From assembly GCA_947501615.1 (NCBI GenBank), contig CANMWK010000015.1, positions 1-64,000 on the forward strand: 64,000 nucleotides of DNA, read 5' to 3'. The position numbers and the translations under genes were made by a program. This stretch comes from an uncultured Tenacibaculum sp. (GTDB lineage: Bacteria; Bacteroidota; Bacteroidia; Flavobacteriales; Flavobacteriaceae). Numbering within the stretch: position 1 is the first letter of the stretch; every line of letters starts with the position of its first letter. The notes below the pieces were generated by a model that worked only from the letters and a program-made list of their open reading frames with translations, made no database searches and was not told where the DNA came from. Below are positions 8,801-17,851 of the stretch, one piece after another.

Positions 8801-9919
8801 ATGAAATTTATTGTATCTAGTTCACATTTACTTAAACAACTACAAATTTTAGGTGGTGTTATTAATAGTAACAACACATTACCTATTTTAGATAATTTTT
8901 TATTTGAACTTTCAGAAAACCAATTAAAAGCCTCTGCTTCAGACCTTGAAACAACAATGAGCGCTACTATTAACGTTGAAAGTACAGATACAGGTGCTAT
9001 AGCAATTAACGCACGTTTATTACTAGATACTTTAAAAACATTTCCTGATCAACCTTTAACGTTTAAAACTGAAGGAGAAAACACAATAGAAATAAGTTCT
9101 GAACAAGGGAAATACGATATGGCATATTATGATGGCGAAGAATTCCCTAAGGCCATAGAACTTCCTTCACCAAGTAAAACGAATATTCCTTCTTATATTT
9201 TATCAACAGCTATTTCGAAGACTATTTTCGCAGCTGGGAATGATGATTTAAGACCGGTAATGAGTGGTGTATTTTTCCAATTTAACTCTAAAGAATTAAC
9301 ATTTGTTGCTACAGATGCACACAAATTAGTTAAATATACACGAACAGACGTTTCCGCAGATAAATCAGCAGAGTTTATTATGCCCAAAAAACCTCTAAAT
9401 ATTTTAAAAGGAATTTTAGGTGGATCTGAAGAAGATGTTAGCATAGAATATAATGACACAAATGCAAAATTTATTTTTGATAATGTAGTTTTAGTTTGTC
9501 GTTTAATTGATGGAAAATATCCTAACTACGAAGCTGTTATTCCTAAAGAAAACCCAAATAAACTAACGGTAGATAGAGCTTCTTTTTTAAACTCTGTAAA
9601 ACGTGTTTCTATTTTCTCTAGTAAAACGACACACCAAATTCGTTTAAAAATGGCAGGTACAGAATTAAATATTTCAGCTGAAGATTTAGATTATGCCAAC
9701 AAAGCAGACGAAAGATTAAATTGTGATTATCAGGGTGATGATATGCAAATTGGATTTAACTCTCGTTTTTTAAGCGAAATGTTAAACAACTTAAATGCTA
9801 ATGATGTACAGCTAGAAATGAGCTTACCTAACAGGGCTGGAATTTTAACTCCAATAGATGGAACTGAAGAAGGTGAACATGTTACTATGTTAGTAATGCC
9901 TGTTATGCTTAATGGTTAA
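8801..9919 (+). CDS. dnaN: DNA polymerase III subunit beta (sliding clamp)
   Basis: 372 residues, normal length for a bacterial beta clamp. The start MKFIVSSSHLLKQLQILGGV, the block NTLPILDNFLFEL, the central DDLRPVMSGVFF and the C-terminal LVMPVML are all characteristic. The dimeric ring tethers polymerase to DNA during replication and is the docking platform for repair polymerases. It has its own promoter-like element and a strong terminator, so it is probably monocistronic. dnaA is not next to it, which is usual in Flavobacteriia. The parAB genes lie 1.4 kb downstream. Confidence 0.97.
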   Translation: MKFIVSSSHLLKQLQILGGVINSNNTLPILDNFLFELSENQLKASASDLETTMSATINVESTDTGAIAINARLLLDTLKTFPDQPLTFKTEGENTIEISSEQGKYDMAYYDGEEFPKAIELPSPSKTNIPSYILSTAISKTIFAAGNDDLRPVMSGVFFQFNSKELTFVATDAHKLVKYTRTDVSADKSAEFIMPKKPLNILKGILGGSEEDVSIEYNDTNAKFIFDNVVLVCRLIDGKYPNYEAVIPKENPNKLTVDRASFLNSVKRVSIFSSKTTHQIRLKMAGTELNISAEDLDYANKADERLNCDYQGDDMQIGFNSRFLSEMLNNLNANDVQLEMSLPNRAGILTPIDGTEEGEHVTMLVMPVMLNG

Positions 9920-9956
9920 TCTAAAATAATTGATTATTATTTTTTATAATACATAA

Positions 9957-9995
9957 TAAAGTCCTGATGAAAATTTCATCAGGACTTTATTTTTA
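9957..9995 (+). terminator. Strong terminator after dnaN
   Basis: A 13-bp perfect stem (AAAGTCCTGATGA at 9958-9970 and TCATCAGGACTTT at 9976-9988) with a 5-nt loop is followed by a T-rich run. It is A-rich on the other side, so it may also serve the convergent lipoprotein gene. Confidence 0.9.
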
Positions 9996-10014
9996 ACTCA
10001 ACTATTACAACAGA

Positions 10015-10989
10015 TTAATAAAATAACGTTCTAACTCTTGTTACTCCATTTCTAGTTGCTTCATGTCGTGTCATTCCATCTAAAGGCAAATAAATATCTG
10101 GTGCCGAAGGAAAACCAACAGACCAATTGTAAATTCTTCGATGTTAATTACAATTTGTACAGCCACTGTTCCCTGAAGCATTTAAAAATAATGTTGGGAA
10201 TCCGAATGTAGATGTAACACGGTACGTTAATTCAAACTGCAATCTATTATTTACTCTAATATTTTTCCACCATGTTACCCAAAGAAATCTTTTACGTCTC
10301 TCAACCAAAGTTTTAGCTCCAATAGAACTATAAAAAACCCAGTATCCATGAAACTGTCTTGACTTCATTCTGTGATTTCCATCAAAGAAATTAAAAGCTG
10401 TTTGGTTTCTTTCTACAAAATTTTCTCTTTCTTCTTTCACCACATTATCATGCTTATAAACTGTTAGTGCTTTACTAAACTCTATAGATTCTCCTCTTTT
10501 CATTTGTATTCCACCAGCATTATATTTTTCTGTAAAAGCATCAATATCATCACCGCTTCCTTCTTGGTAAGAATATACAAAATCACCATCAATTCTAAAA
10601 ATTTTATCCTCTATTTGTATTTCACCATTTTCATTTAACAACAACAATAACATATCATCATCTGAAGCTACTGTAGGAACTGCCTTCTCTTTAATTCCAT
10701 ATTCTTTTGCTTCTTCAGCTTCCAAATTATATACAAACAATAAAGGGTTATAAACTCCTCTTTCAGAAAAAGTTCTAGCCTCTTCAAGTAAATCTAGTTT
10801 AGATGATACACGTTCAGCTACAAATGATTGAAGTTCTTTAGCTGAATTAAATTTTAACATTCCAACTTCTCTTGTTTTACTTAGTGTAGAATTCGTTGCA
10901 TCTAATTCGTCGGTTTGTACAATAATTTCTTCGTCTTTACATCCTATAACCATGATTGCGATCATGATTAAAAAAAACATTTTTTTCAT
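10015..10989 (-). pseudogene. Lipoprotein gene of unknown function with an in-frame stop near its end
   Basis: The ATG at 10989 opens a lipoprotein: signal segment MKKMFFLIMIAIMVIGC with the lipobox cysteine at C17. The frame runs 281 residues to a TAA at 10144-10146 just after SGCTNCN. Past that stop the same frame continues without break for 42 codons with clearly protein-like sequence (RRIYNWSVGFPSAPDIYLPL and RHEATRNGVTRVRTLFY), then a second TAA at 10015-10017. The simplest reading is a nonsense mutation that truncates the protein. Readthrough or sequencing error are alternatives. No known domain is recognised. The product would be anchored in the envelope. If the first stop is used, the CDS is 10144-10989. 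Confidence 0.7.
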
Positions 10990-11107
10990 TATAATTTAGT
11001 TTTAATTAGTTTTTTACCTACTCTTACGCTTTTCGGTTTCCGCGATTAAAGAATGATCAGTTCTATATACAGCAATTGCTATCTTGTTGATTGATAAAAC
11101 AACACTG

Positions 11108-11115
11108 CAAACATA
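11108..11115 (-). promoter_or_regulatory. Putative promoter of the lipoprotein gene
   Basis: On the minus strand this reads TATGTTTG (exact TAnnTTTG). A TTG lies 22 nt upstream (minus strand of 11138-11140), slightly farther than usual. It implies a leader of about 110 nt. Confidence 0.4.
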
Positions 11116-11277
11116 AATTCGAAATCCACGGTATTCTCAATGAGAAACACTATTAAAAAAAGTGAAAACACCCTCAAAAAAACGGGAAAGAAATCCTTTA
11201 ACTTACTTTATTTTTTTTGTTAATATTTTAGTATTTATTAAGTCATAAATAATTGTATTTTTACGTTCGGTAAATCC

Positions 11278-12051
11278 ATGAAACATATGAGTAAAATCAT
11301 TGCAATAGCAAATCAAAAGGGAGGGGTTGGAAAAACTACAACTTCTGTAAATTTAGCCGCAGCTTTAGGCGTATTAGAAAAAAAAGTTTTACTAATAGAT
11401 GCAGACCCACAAGCAAATGCTACTTCTGGGTTAGGTATAGATGTTGATAGTGTAGATATTGGTACATATCAAGTATTAGAACATACTGCTACAGTACAAG
11501 AAGCTATCGTGAAAACTGAATCTCCTAATGTAGATTTGGTACCTGCTCATATCGATTTAGTAGCTATTGAGATTGAACTTGTAGATAAAATGGAGCGTGA
11601 ATATATGCTGAAAAAATCTTTAAAAGCATTAGAAAATGATTATGATTATATTTTAATTGATTGTGCACCTTCATTAGGATTAATTACACTAAACTCCTTA
11701 GTAGCTTCAAACTCTGTTATTATTCCTATTCAATGTGAATATTTTGCTTTAGAGGGACTAGGGAAATTATTAAATACGATAAAAAGTGTACAAAAAATAC
11801 ACAATAAAGAACTTGAAATTGAAGGTTTATTATTAACCATGTATGATGCGAGGTTACGATTATCTAACCAAGTAGTAGATGAAGTTAGAAAACATTTCAA
11901 TTCTATGGTTTTTGACACAATAGTACATAGAAATATACGTTTAAGTGAAGCTCCTAGTTACGGAGAAAGTATAATTTCATACGATGCCACCAGTAAAGGT
12001 GCTGTAAATTATATTAACTTAGCAAATGAAATTATAAATAAGAACTCATAA
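11278..12051 (+). CDS. parA: Chromosome partitioning ATPase ParA
   Basis: 257 residues from the first ATG. A second in-frame ATG at 11287 (MSKIIAIANQ) is the start most homologs would suggest, and I cannot choose firmly between them. The deviant Walker A KGGVGKTT lies at about residues 14-21, Walker B LIDCAP near 124-129, and LIDADPQANAT near 40-50. ParA is a dynamic ATPase that moves origin-bound ParB along the nucleoid. It begins a tightly packed run: parB starts 1 nt after its stop, followed by the DUF5683 gene and dapB at gaps of 1-2 nt. Confidence 0.95.
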   Translation: MKHMSKIIAIANQKGGVGKTTTSVNLAAALGVLEKKVLLIDADPQANATSGLGIDVDSVDIGTYQVLEHTATVQEAIVKTESPNVDLVPAHIDLVAIEIELVDKMEREYMLKKSLKALENDYDYILIDCAPSLGLITLNSLVASNSVIIPIQCEYFALEGLGKLLNTIKSVQKIHNKELEIEGLLLTMYDARLRLSNQVVDEVRKHFNSMVFDTIVHRNIRLSEAPSYGESIISYDATSKGAVNYINLANEIINKNS

Positions 12052-12052
12052 C

Positions 12053-12940
12053 ATGGCAAAAGCAACAAAGAAGCAAGCATTAGGAAGAGGATTATCAGCT
12101 TTGTTAAAAGAAACCGCAGAAGTAACTTCTGCATCAGATGAAAATGCCGATAAAGTTGTTGGTAGTATTATTGAAATTGATTTAAAACTAATTGAAGTAA
12201 ATCCTTTTCAACCAAGAACTTATTTTGATGAAGATGCACTGCAAGAATTAGCAAATTCAATTAGAGAATTGGGGGTAATTCAACCCATAACTGTTCGTAA
12301 ATTAGCGGAAGATAAATTTCAATTGGTTTCGGGTGAAAGACGTTTTAGAGCCTCAAAATTAATCGGAAATAAAACAGTTCCTGCCTATATTAGAATTGCC
12401 AATGATCAAGAAATGCTAGAAATGGCTTTAGTTGAAAATATTCAACGAAAAAATCTTGATCCTATTGAAGTTGCTTTATCATATCAAAGATTAATTGATG
12501 AAATAAAGTTAACTCAAGAACAATTAAGTATTAGAGTTGGTAAAAAAAGATCTACAGTTACCAATTATTTACGTCTACTAAAACTAGACCCAATAATTCA
12601 AACAGGTATGAGAGATGCTTTTATATCTATGGGACATGGTAGAGCTTTAATTAATATTGAGAATCCGTCAGACCAACTAAAGATTTATGAAAAAATCTTA
12701 CGAGACAAATTATCAGTTAGACAAACTGAAGATTTAGTGAGGGCTTTTAAATCTGGAAATATCACAAAGGCTAGTAAGAAAAAATCATTACCCTCTGCCA
12801 TAACAAATAGTATGCAAGATTTTAATCAATTTTTTGATGCTAAAATAAATGTCACTGTAGGGAATAATGGTAAAGGTAAAATTTCTATCCCTTTCAACTC
12901 ATTAGACGATTTTAATAGAATAAAAGATTTGCTAAAATAA
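12053..12940 (+). CDS. parB: Chromosome partitioning protein ParB
   Basis: 295 residues. The N-terminal ParB/Sulfiredoxin domain has VNPFQPRTYFDEDALQELA and the CTP-binding motif GERRFRASK. The middle helix-turn-helix region, following the conserved ALVENIQRKNLDPIE, includes VGKKRSTVTNYLRLLKL and would bind parS. The C-terminal part is short and mediates dimerisation. It acts with ParA to segregate the replication origin. I did not find a canonical parS palindrome in the sequence I read nearby. Confidence 0.95.
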   Translation: MAKATKKQALGRGLSALLKETAEVTSASDENADKVVGSIIEIDLKLIEVNPFQPRTYFDEDALQELANSIRELGVIQPITVRKLAEDKFQLVSGERRFRASKLIGNKTVPAYIRIANDQEMLEMALVENIQRKNLDPIEVALSYQRLIDEIKLTQEQLSIRVGKKRSTVTNYLRLLKLDPIIQTGMRDAFISMGHGRALINIENPSDQLKIYEKILRDKLSVRQTEDLVRAFKSGNITKASKKKSLPSAITNSMQDFNQFFDAKINVTVGNNGKGKISIPFNSLDDFNRIKDLLK

Positions 12941-12942
12941 AA

Positions 12943-13524
12943 TTGAAAAAGCTTTTTTACATACTATTTTTTTTGGTGTGCACCACAGTATATTCACAAA
13001 AGGACTCTACTAAAGTTAAAAAAACTTCTCAGTTACAACTAGCAGGGCCTCGTGTACAATACAATCCTTTATCACCTTCTAAAGCAGCTTTTTACTCTGC
13101 TATCTTACCCGGTGCAGGACAAATTTATAACAACCGATATTGGTGGCAACTTCCGTTAATATATGGAGGTATGGCTACTAGTATTTATTTCTTTATTGAA
13201 AATAGTAATGAATTTGATCGATTTAGAACTGCATTCAGAAGAAGAAAGGCTGGATTACCTGATGAATTTACTGTGAATGGTACACAGATTATTTCTGATG
13301 CAGGTTTAGAAAGTGCGCAACGTCAATTAAGTCAAAACAGAGATTTATCTTTGTTAACTACTGTTTTAATTTATGTACTTCAAGTTGTAGAAGCTAGTGT
13401 TACAGCACATTTAATTCAGTTTGATGATAGTGATGACTTAACTTTAAGTCCTGCTGCTATACCAAGTAGAGACGCTTATGATGCCTTCCCAAAAATGGGT
13501 TTAACCTTAAAATATACTTTTTAA
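12943..13524 (+). CDS. DUF5683 domain membrane-associated protein
   Basis: 193 residues, TTG start 2 nt after parB. A signal peptide (MKKLFYILFFLVCTTVYSQ) is followed by a mature domain containing SPSKAAFYSAILPGAGQIYN, a motif shared by DUF5683 and related small proteins with a hydrophobic helix pair (LPLIYGGMATSIYFFIE and LLTTVLIYVLQVVEA). In Flavobacteriia this gene regularly sits between parB and dapB, as here. Function is unknown to me; an envelope location follows from the signal peptide. Confidence 0.85.
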   Translation: MKKLFYILFFLVCTTVYSQKDSTKVKKTSQLQLAGPRVQYNPLSPSKAAFYSAILPGAGQIYNNRYWWQLPLIYGGMATSIYFFIENSNEFDRFRTAFRRRKAGLPDEFTVNGTQIISDAGLESAQRQLSQNRDLSLLTTVLIYVLQVVEASVTAHLIQFDDSDDLTLSPAAIPSRDAYDAFPKMGLTLKYTF

Positions 13525-13525
13525 A

Positions 13526-14227
13526 ATGAAAATAGCCTTATTAGGTTACGGAAGAATGGGTAAAGAGATTGAAAAAATTGCCCTTCAGCGTGGTCATGAA
13601 ATTGTAATACGAGATAATGGTGAAAAAGATTATGATATAAAAACAGCTGATGTAGCTATTGATTTTAGTATACCTTCTGCTGCATTTAACAATATTTCAA
13701 ATTGCTTTAAAAATAATGTTCCAGTAGTATCTGGAACTACTGGTTGGTTAGACAAATATGAGGAAGCATTAGAAATTTGTAAAGCAAATAAATCGGCGTT
13801 TATTTATGCTTCTAACTTTAGTTTAGGCGTAAATATTTTCTTTGAATTGAATAATCAGCTAGCAAAGATGATGAGTGCTTTAAATCAATATAAAGTAACT
13901 ATAGAAGAAATTCATCATACAAAAAAATTAGATGCACCAAGTGGTACAGCGATAACCTTAGCAGAAGGAATTATTAAGAACTCTAATAAAAAGTCTTGGG
14001 AATTAGATGCTAATAGTTCAGAGGATACAATTCCTATTACTGCTGTTAGAACACCAGATGTTCCTGGCACTCATACTATTCATTACAACTCGGATGTAGA
14101 TACTATTGAAATTAAACATACTGCTCATAACAGACAAGGCTTTGCTTTAGGTGCTGTTGTAGCTGCTGAATGGTTACACAATAAAGAAGGAATATTCACA
14201 ATGAAAGATGTGTTAAACATTGGTTAA
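13526..14227 (+). CDS. dapB: 4-hydroxy-tetrahydrodipicolinate reductase
   Basis: 233 residues, slightly shorter than the E. coli enzyme, as usual in Bacteroidota. It reduces hydroxy-tetrahydrodipicolinate with NAD(P)H in the lysine/diaminopimelate pathway, feeding protein and peptidoglycan synthesis. The nucleotide-binding GYGRMG is at 7-12, GTTGW at 70-74, and the active-site block EEIHHTKKLDAPSGTA at 127-142, with the catalytic histidines and lysine present. It is translationally close to the DUF5683 gene (1-nt gap) and is followed by lepB after 73 nt. Confidence 0.95.
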   Translation: MKIALLGYGRMGKEIEKIALQRGHEIVIRDNGEKDYDIKTADVAIDFSIPSAAFNNISNCFKNNVPVVSGTTGWLDKYEEALEICKANKSAFIYASNFSLGVNIFFELNNQLAKMMSALNQYKVTIEEIHHTKKLDAPSGTAITLAEGIIKNSNKKSWELDANSSEDTIPITAVRTPDVPGTHTIHYNSDVDTIEIKHTAHNRQGFALGAVVAAEWLHNKEGIFTMKDVLNIG

Positions 14228-14300
14228 AATACCACCAATGTTTTAATGAAAAAATGTAGATTGCGTCTTCATATTGACAAAAAATTAAACTAAAGAAATT

Positions 14301-15887
14301 ATGTCGTTTACAGGGTGGTTTATTTTATTTTTAATTATCCAACTTATCCATTTTTTAGGAACTTGGAAATTATATGTTAAAGCAGGTAGAAAAGCTTGGG
14401 AAGCGGCTGTACCAATTTATAATGCTATTGTTTTATTAGGCATTGTTAAGCGACCTAAATGGTGGGTTATTCTATTATTTGTTCCTACAGTAAACCTTAT
14501 TATGTTCCCTGTTTTATGGATTGAAACTTGTCGTAGTTTTGGGTTTAAATCTACAAAAGACTCTATACTTGCCATTGTAACTTTAGGGTTTTACATTTTC
14601 TATATTTCTTATTTTAATACCCCTCAATACGATGAAAAAAGAAAGCTAAAAGCTCCATCTAGAGCTGGTGAATGGGTTAGTTCTATAGCTTTTGCTATTG
14701 TTGCAGCAACTATTGTGCACAACTATTTTATAAGACCTTATGTAATACCTTCTTCTTCTTTAGAAAAAACACTTTTGGTAGGAGATTACCTTTTTGTAAG
14801 TAAATTTCACTATGGATCTAGAGTACCAATGACTACAGTTTCTTTACCTATGATTCATGATAGTATTCCTGGACTAGGCACAAAATCTTATGTATTTAGC
14901 GACGATTACAAAAACAGGAAAACATCATTCATTAACAAGCTACAACTACCTTACATGAGGTTACCAGGCTTAAAAAAAATAAAAAGAAATGATATTGTAG
15001 TTTTTGGACAACCTGCTGATACACTTAGAAACATGAACATTCTAACTTCAGACAGGAATTATTATAAGCCTATCGATAAGAAAACTAATTTAGTAAAACG
15101 ATGTGTTGGTGTGGCTGGAGATAGTTTAGAAATTAAAGATGGTTATATTTACATCAATGGTGAGCGCACAAAACTTCCTAAGAGTGCTAAACCTCAGTGG
15201 AACCACATTATGTATGCTAAAAAAGGACAAAACCTTTCTTTAGGAGTAGTTAAGAAAAGATATAATGTTAGAGAAGGCCAAAGAATAAGTGATCAGAATG
15301 GAAATGACTGTCTTTTTTTAACCATGACAGACGATGAAGCTGCTGCTCTACGAAAAAATCCTAGTGTTGAGAAAGTAGAAAAAATGAATATCCCTAAGGG
15401 ACAATACAATAAAGATATTTTTCCACATAACCCAAAATACCCTTGGTCTGTAGATAATTTCGGTCCTATATATATTCCTAAAAAAGGAGCTACTGTTGCG
15501 CTAAATGCTGAAAGTATCCCTTTTTATAAAAGAATTATCCAAGAATATGAAAAAAATGAATTAACATATTTTGGTGATGATGTTTATATTAATGGTAAAA
15601 AAGCTAATTCATATACCTTTAAGCAAGATTATTATTGGATGATGGGAGATAATCGCCAAAACTCTTTAGATGCTAGAGCTTGGGGTTATGTACCTTTCGA
15701 CCATGTTATTGGTACTCCTGTTATGGTTTGGTTTAGTTATGATAAAGATACAGGCAAAATCCGTTGGGATCGAATGTTTACTACTGTTACCAATGGTGAA
15801 ACAAAATCTTATTTTTGGTTTGGTGTAATCGCAGCTATAGGAATTTTACTTTTTGTTTTTATGCCTAAAAAGAAAAAAGCAAATTAA
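14301..15887 (+). CDS. lepB: Signal peptidase I
   Basis: 528 residues, longer than the E. coli enzyme but typical for Bacteroidota, which carry a large insertion. Several N-terminal hydrophobic segments (within 1-105) precede the usual membrane anchor near 124-140. The serine nucleophile is S153 in IPSSSLEKTL and the general-base lysine K266 in VKRCVGVAGD. The box GDNRQNSLDAR lies near 447-457, and a C-terminal transmembrane helix precedes the KKKKAN end. It removes signal peptides from exported proteins on the periplasmic side. It overlaps no gene, but the WbqC-like gene begins 1 nt after its stop. Confidence 0.94.
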   Translation: MSFTGWFILFLIIQLIHFLGTWKLYVKAGRKAWEAAVPIYNAIVLLGIVKRPKWWVILLFVPTVNLIMFPVLWIETCRSFGFKSTKDSILAIVTLGFYIFYISYFNTPQYDEKRKLKAPSRAGEWVSSIAFAIVAATIVHNYFIRPYVIPSSSLEKTLLVGDYLFVSKFHYGSRVPMTTVSLPMIHDSIPGLGTKSYVFSDDYKNRKTSFINKLQLPYMRLPGLKKIKRNDIVVFGQPADTLRNMNILTSDRNYYKPIDKKTNLVKRCVGVAGDSLEIKDGYIYINGERTKLPKSAKPQWNHIMYAKKGQNLSLGVVKKRYNVREGQRISDQNGNDCLFLTMTDDEAAALRKNPSVEKVEKMNIPKGQYNKDIFPHNPKYPWSVDNFGPIYIPKKGATVALNAESIPFYKRIIQEYEKNELTYFGDDVYINGKKANSYTFKQDYYWMMGDNRQNSLDARAWGYVPFDHVIGTPVMVWFSYDKDTGKIRWDRMFTTVTNGETKSYFWFGVIAAIGILLFVFMPKKKKAN

Positions 15888-15888
15888 T

Positions 15889-16506
15889 TTGAGCCTTTTT
15901 ATACCTACATATTTTTCACCAATAGCACAATACGCTGCTATATTTCAATCTGATAAAGAAGTTACTTTTGAATTGCAAGATAACTTTCAAAAACAGACCT
16001 ATAGAAACAGATGTTACATTTATGGTGCTAATGGTAAACTATCATTAAATATCCCTGTAAAGCATTTAAAAAATGTTTCTGGAAGAAAAAAAACAAAAGA
16101 TACTTTAATAGAAAATGACTTCCCTTGGCAAAGCCAACATTTCAAATCGATAAAAACCGCTTATCAAACCTCCCCTTACTTCGAGTTTTTTGAAGACGAC
16201 ATTTCCCACATTTTTAACAAAAAATACGTATATTTAATAGATTTAAATATTGACACATACTTATTTGTTACGGATGCTCTACAAATTTCACAAGATTATC
16301 TTAAGACAAAAGTATACGAAACATCTCCATTGTTAAAAGATTATAGGGAATTATCGATAGCAAAGAATGGTGTTTTTATAACGACAAAAGAATACACCCA
16401 AATGTTTGATCACAAGCATGGGTTTATTCCTAATTTGTCTATTTTGGATCTTCTATTTATGGAAGGACCGAATGCATTAACGTATTTAGAAGATACGAAA
16501 ATATAA
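15889..16506 (+). CDS. WbqC-like family protein
   Basis: 206 residues from a TTG at 15889 (LSLFIPTYFSPIAQYAAIF), 1 nt after the lepB stop. The frame is open farther left to an ATG at 15853, but that would read through the lepB end and lacks the family start. The N-terminal PTYFSPIAQYA and the later FPWQSQHFKSIKTAYQTSPYF are the WbqC family signatures. WbqC proteins occur in O-antigen and surface glycan loci and are thought to act in glycan precursor transfer; the reaction is unproven. The consistent lepB linkage here suggests cotranscription rather than glycan-locus context. Confidence 0.85.
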   Translation: MSLFIPTYFSPIAQYAAIFQSDKEVTFELQDNFQKQTYRNRCYIYGANGKLSLNIPVKHLKNVSGRKKTKDTLIENDFPWQSQHFKSIKTAYQTSPYFEFFEDDISHIFNKKYVYLIDLNIDTYLFVTDALQISQDYLKTKVYETSPLLKDYRELSIAKNGVFITTKEYTQMFDHKHGFIPNLSILDLLFMEGPNALTYLEDTKI

Positions 16507-16540
16507 CTATTAACCCCAGTACTAATTCAATTTAACACGA

Positions 16541-17131
16541 ATGGAGATTGATTTAATTGCATCTTTGCTAAGATCGTACGTAAAAGGTATGACTAAAGAA
16601 ACCATATCATTATTTTCCAGTTTTATCTCATTAAAGGAATTCACAAAAGATCATATAATTATCAAAAACAACACTAAAACCAAGAAATTTTATATTATAA
16701 AATCTGGAATAGTAGGTAGTTTTGCTCAAGATCAAGTAAGTGAAAAAGAATACATACGTGCTATGCATAACGATAGGACAATATTTACAAATATATCTTC
16801 ATTAGATGAGAATAATGACAAAAGTCTTAATTACTATAAATGCCTAAGTAACTGCGTAGTATATGAAGGAGATTATGAAAATTTTATAAAGCAAACACAT
16901 CTTAATCATGAACTATCCATACTCTATAACAGGATATTAGAAGACGCACTCTTAAGATCTCAAAGAAGGATTGATGAACTTTCTTTTATGGATGCTACAC
17001 AACGGTATGTTGCTCTCAAAAAAAATATTCCTAATATAGAAAATTTAATTGCTCAATACCAAATAGCAAGCTATCTAAGTGTTACACCAGTTCAGTTAAG
17101 TAGAATTAGAAAAAAAATGTACTCGCAATAA
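16541..17131 (+). CDS. Crp/Fnr-type transcriptional regulator (tandem copy 1)
   Basis: 196 residues: a cyclic-nucleotide-binding-like beta barrel (about 25-120, with TKKFYIIKSGIVGSF) and a C-terminal winged helix whose recognition region reads YQIASYLSVTPVQLSRIRKK. This C-terminal form is common in Bacteroidota Crp-like regulators. There is no FNR cysteine cluster and no clear cAMP phosphate-binding cassette, so the ligand is unknown. The next gene encodes a paralog with an almost identical recognition helix, starting 1 nt after this stop, so the pair is one unit. Confidence 0.8.
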   Translation: MEIDLIASLLRSYVKGMTKETISLFSSFISLKEFTKDHIIIKNNTKTKKFYIIKSGIVGSFAQDQVSEKEYIRAMHNDRTIFTNISSLDENNDKSLNYYKCLSNCVVYEGDYENFIKQTHLNHELSILYNRILEDALLRSQRRIDELSFMDATQRYVALKKNIPNIENLIAQYQIASYLSVTPVQLSRIRKKMYSQ

Positions 17132-17132
17132 A

Positions 17133-17726
17133 ATGAATGATAACTTTATCTATGACTTTTGTAAGATGCATATGCCCAATATGTCTGACAAGTCAATACA
17201 GCAATTTGGAAGTATACTTCATAAAGAAGAGTACAATAGCAACGAAAATTTAAAAGATATTGAAAATATAGCACCTAAGAAGTTCTATATTGTAATTAAC
17301 GGCATTGTTGCTAATTTTTCTAATGATAAAAAGGCCAATAAAGAATATATAAGAGCAATACTATTCGAGAAACATATATTTTTAAGCGTATCTGATTTAA
17401 ATATTGTAGAACGTATATCTACAGATTATTTCAAATGTTTAACAAAAACTACTTTTTTAGTGGGTAATTTAGATGAGTTATTAACTCTGGCTCAACATAA
17501 TTACGAGCTTTTCTTGTTTATTGTTAAACTCAATCAAGTTTCTATTTATTATTTACAAAACAGACTAGACAGGCTTTCTTTACTAGACGCTACTGATAGG
17601 TATAAAATAGTAAAAGAAAGAATTCCTAATATAGATAATTTAATTCCACAATATCAAATAGCGAGTTATTTAAATATTACACCAGTTCAATTAAGCAGAA
17701 TCAGAAAAAAAATGTACTCTAATTAA
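17133..17726 (+). CDS. Crp/Fnr-type transcriptional regulator (tandem copy 2)
   Basis: 197 residues, paralog of the preceding gene. The C-terminal YQIASYLNITPVQLSRIRKK differs from copy 1 at only two positions, whereas the sensor domains have diverged widely. This pattern suggests that both recognise the same DNA site but respond to different signals, or that they form a heterodimer. No FNR-type cysteines are seen. It ends the plus-strand run before the convergent flippase gene. Confidence 0.8.
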   Translation: MNDNFIYDFCKMHMPNMSDKSIQQFGSILHKEEYNSNENLKDIENIAPKKFYIVINGIVANFSNDKKANKEYIRAILFEKHIFLSVSDLNIVERISTDYFKCLTKTTFLVGNLDELLTLAQHNYELFLFIVKLNQVSIYYLQNRLDRLSLLDATDRYKIVKERIPNIDNLIPQYQIASYLNITPVQLSRIRKKMYSN

Positions 17727-17809
17727 TTCATAAACCTATGTTTATCAATTAAATGCATTTTTAGTGTAAATTTGTAATTGAAATAATTCCCTATAATTAG
17801 TTACCAGAA

Positions 17810-17849
17810 AAGGCTTGCTTTCCCCAAAACATTGATCGCAAGTCTTTCT
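17810..17849 (+). terminator. Possible terminator between convergent genes
   Basis: AAGGCTTGC (17810-17818) and GCAAGTCTT (17838-17846) can form a 9-bp stem with one G-U pair and a 19-nt loop, followed by a short T-rich stretch. The long loop makes this a weak call. Confidence 0.3.
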
Positions 17850-17851
17850 TA

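Noticed and set aside
15853-15888. An upstream ATG as the start of the WbqC-like protein
   Set aside because: It would place the start inside lepB. The TTG at 15889 gives the family start directly after the lepB stop.
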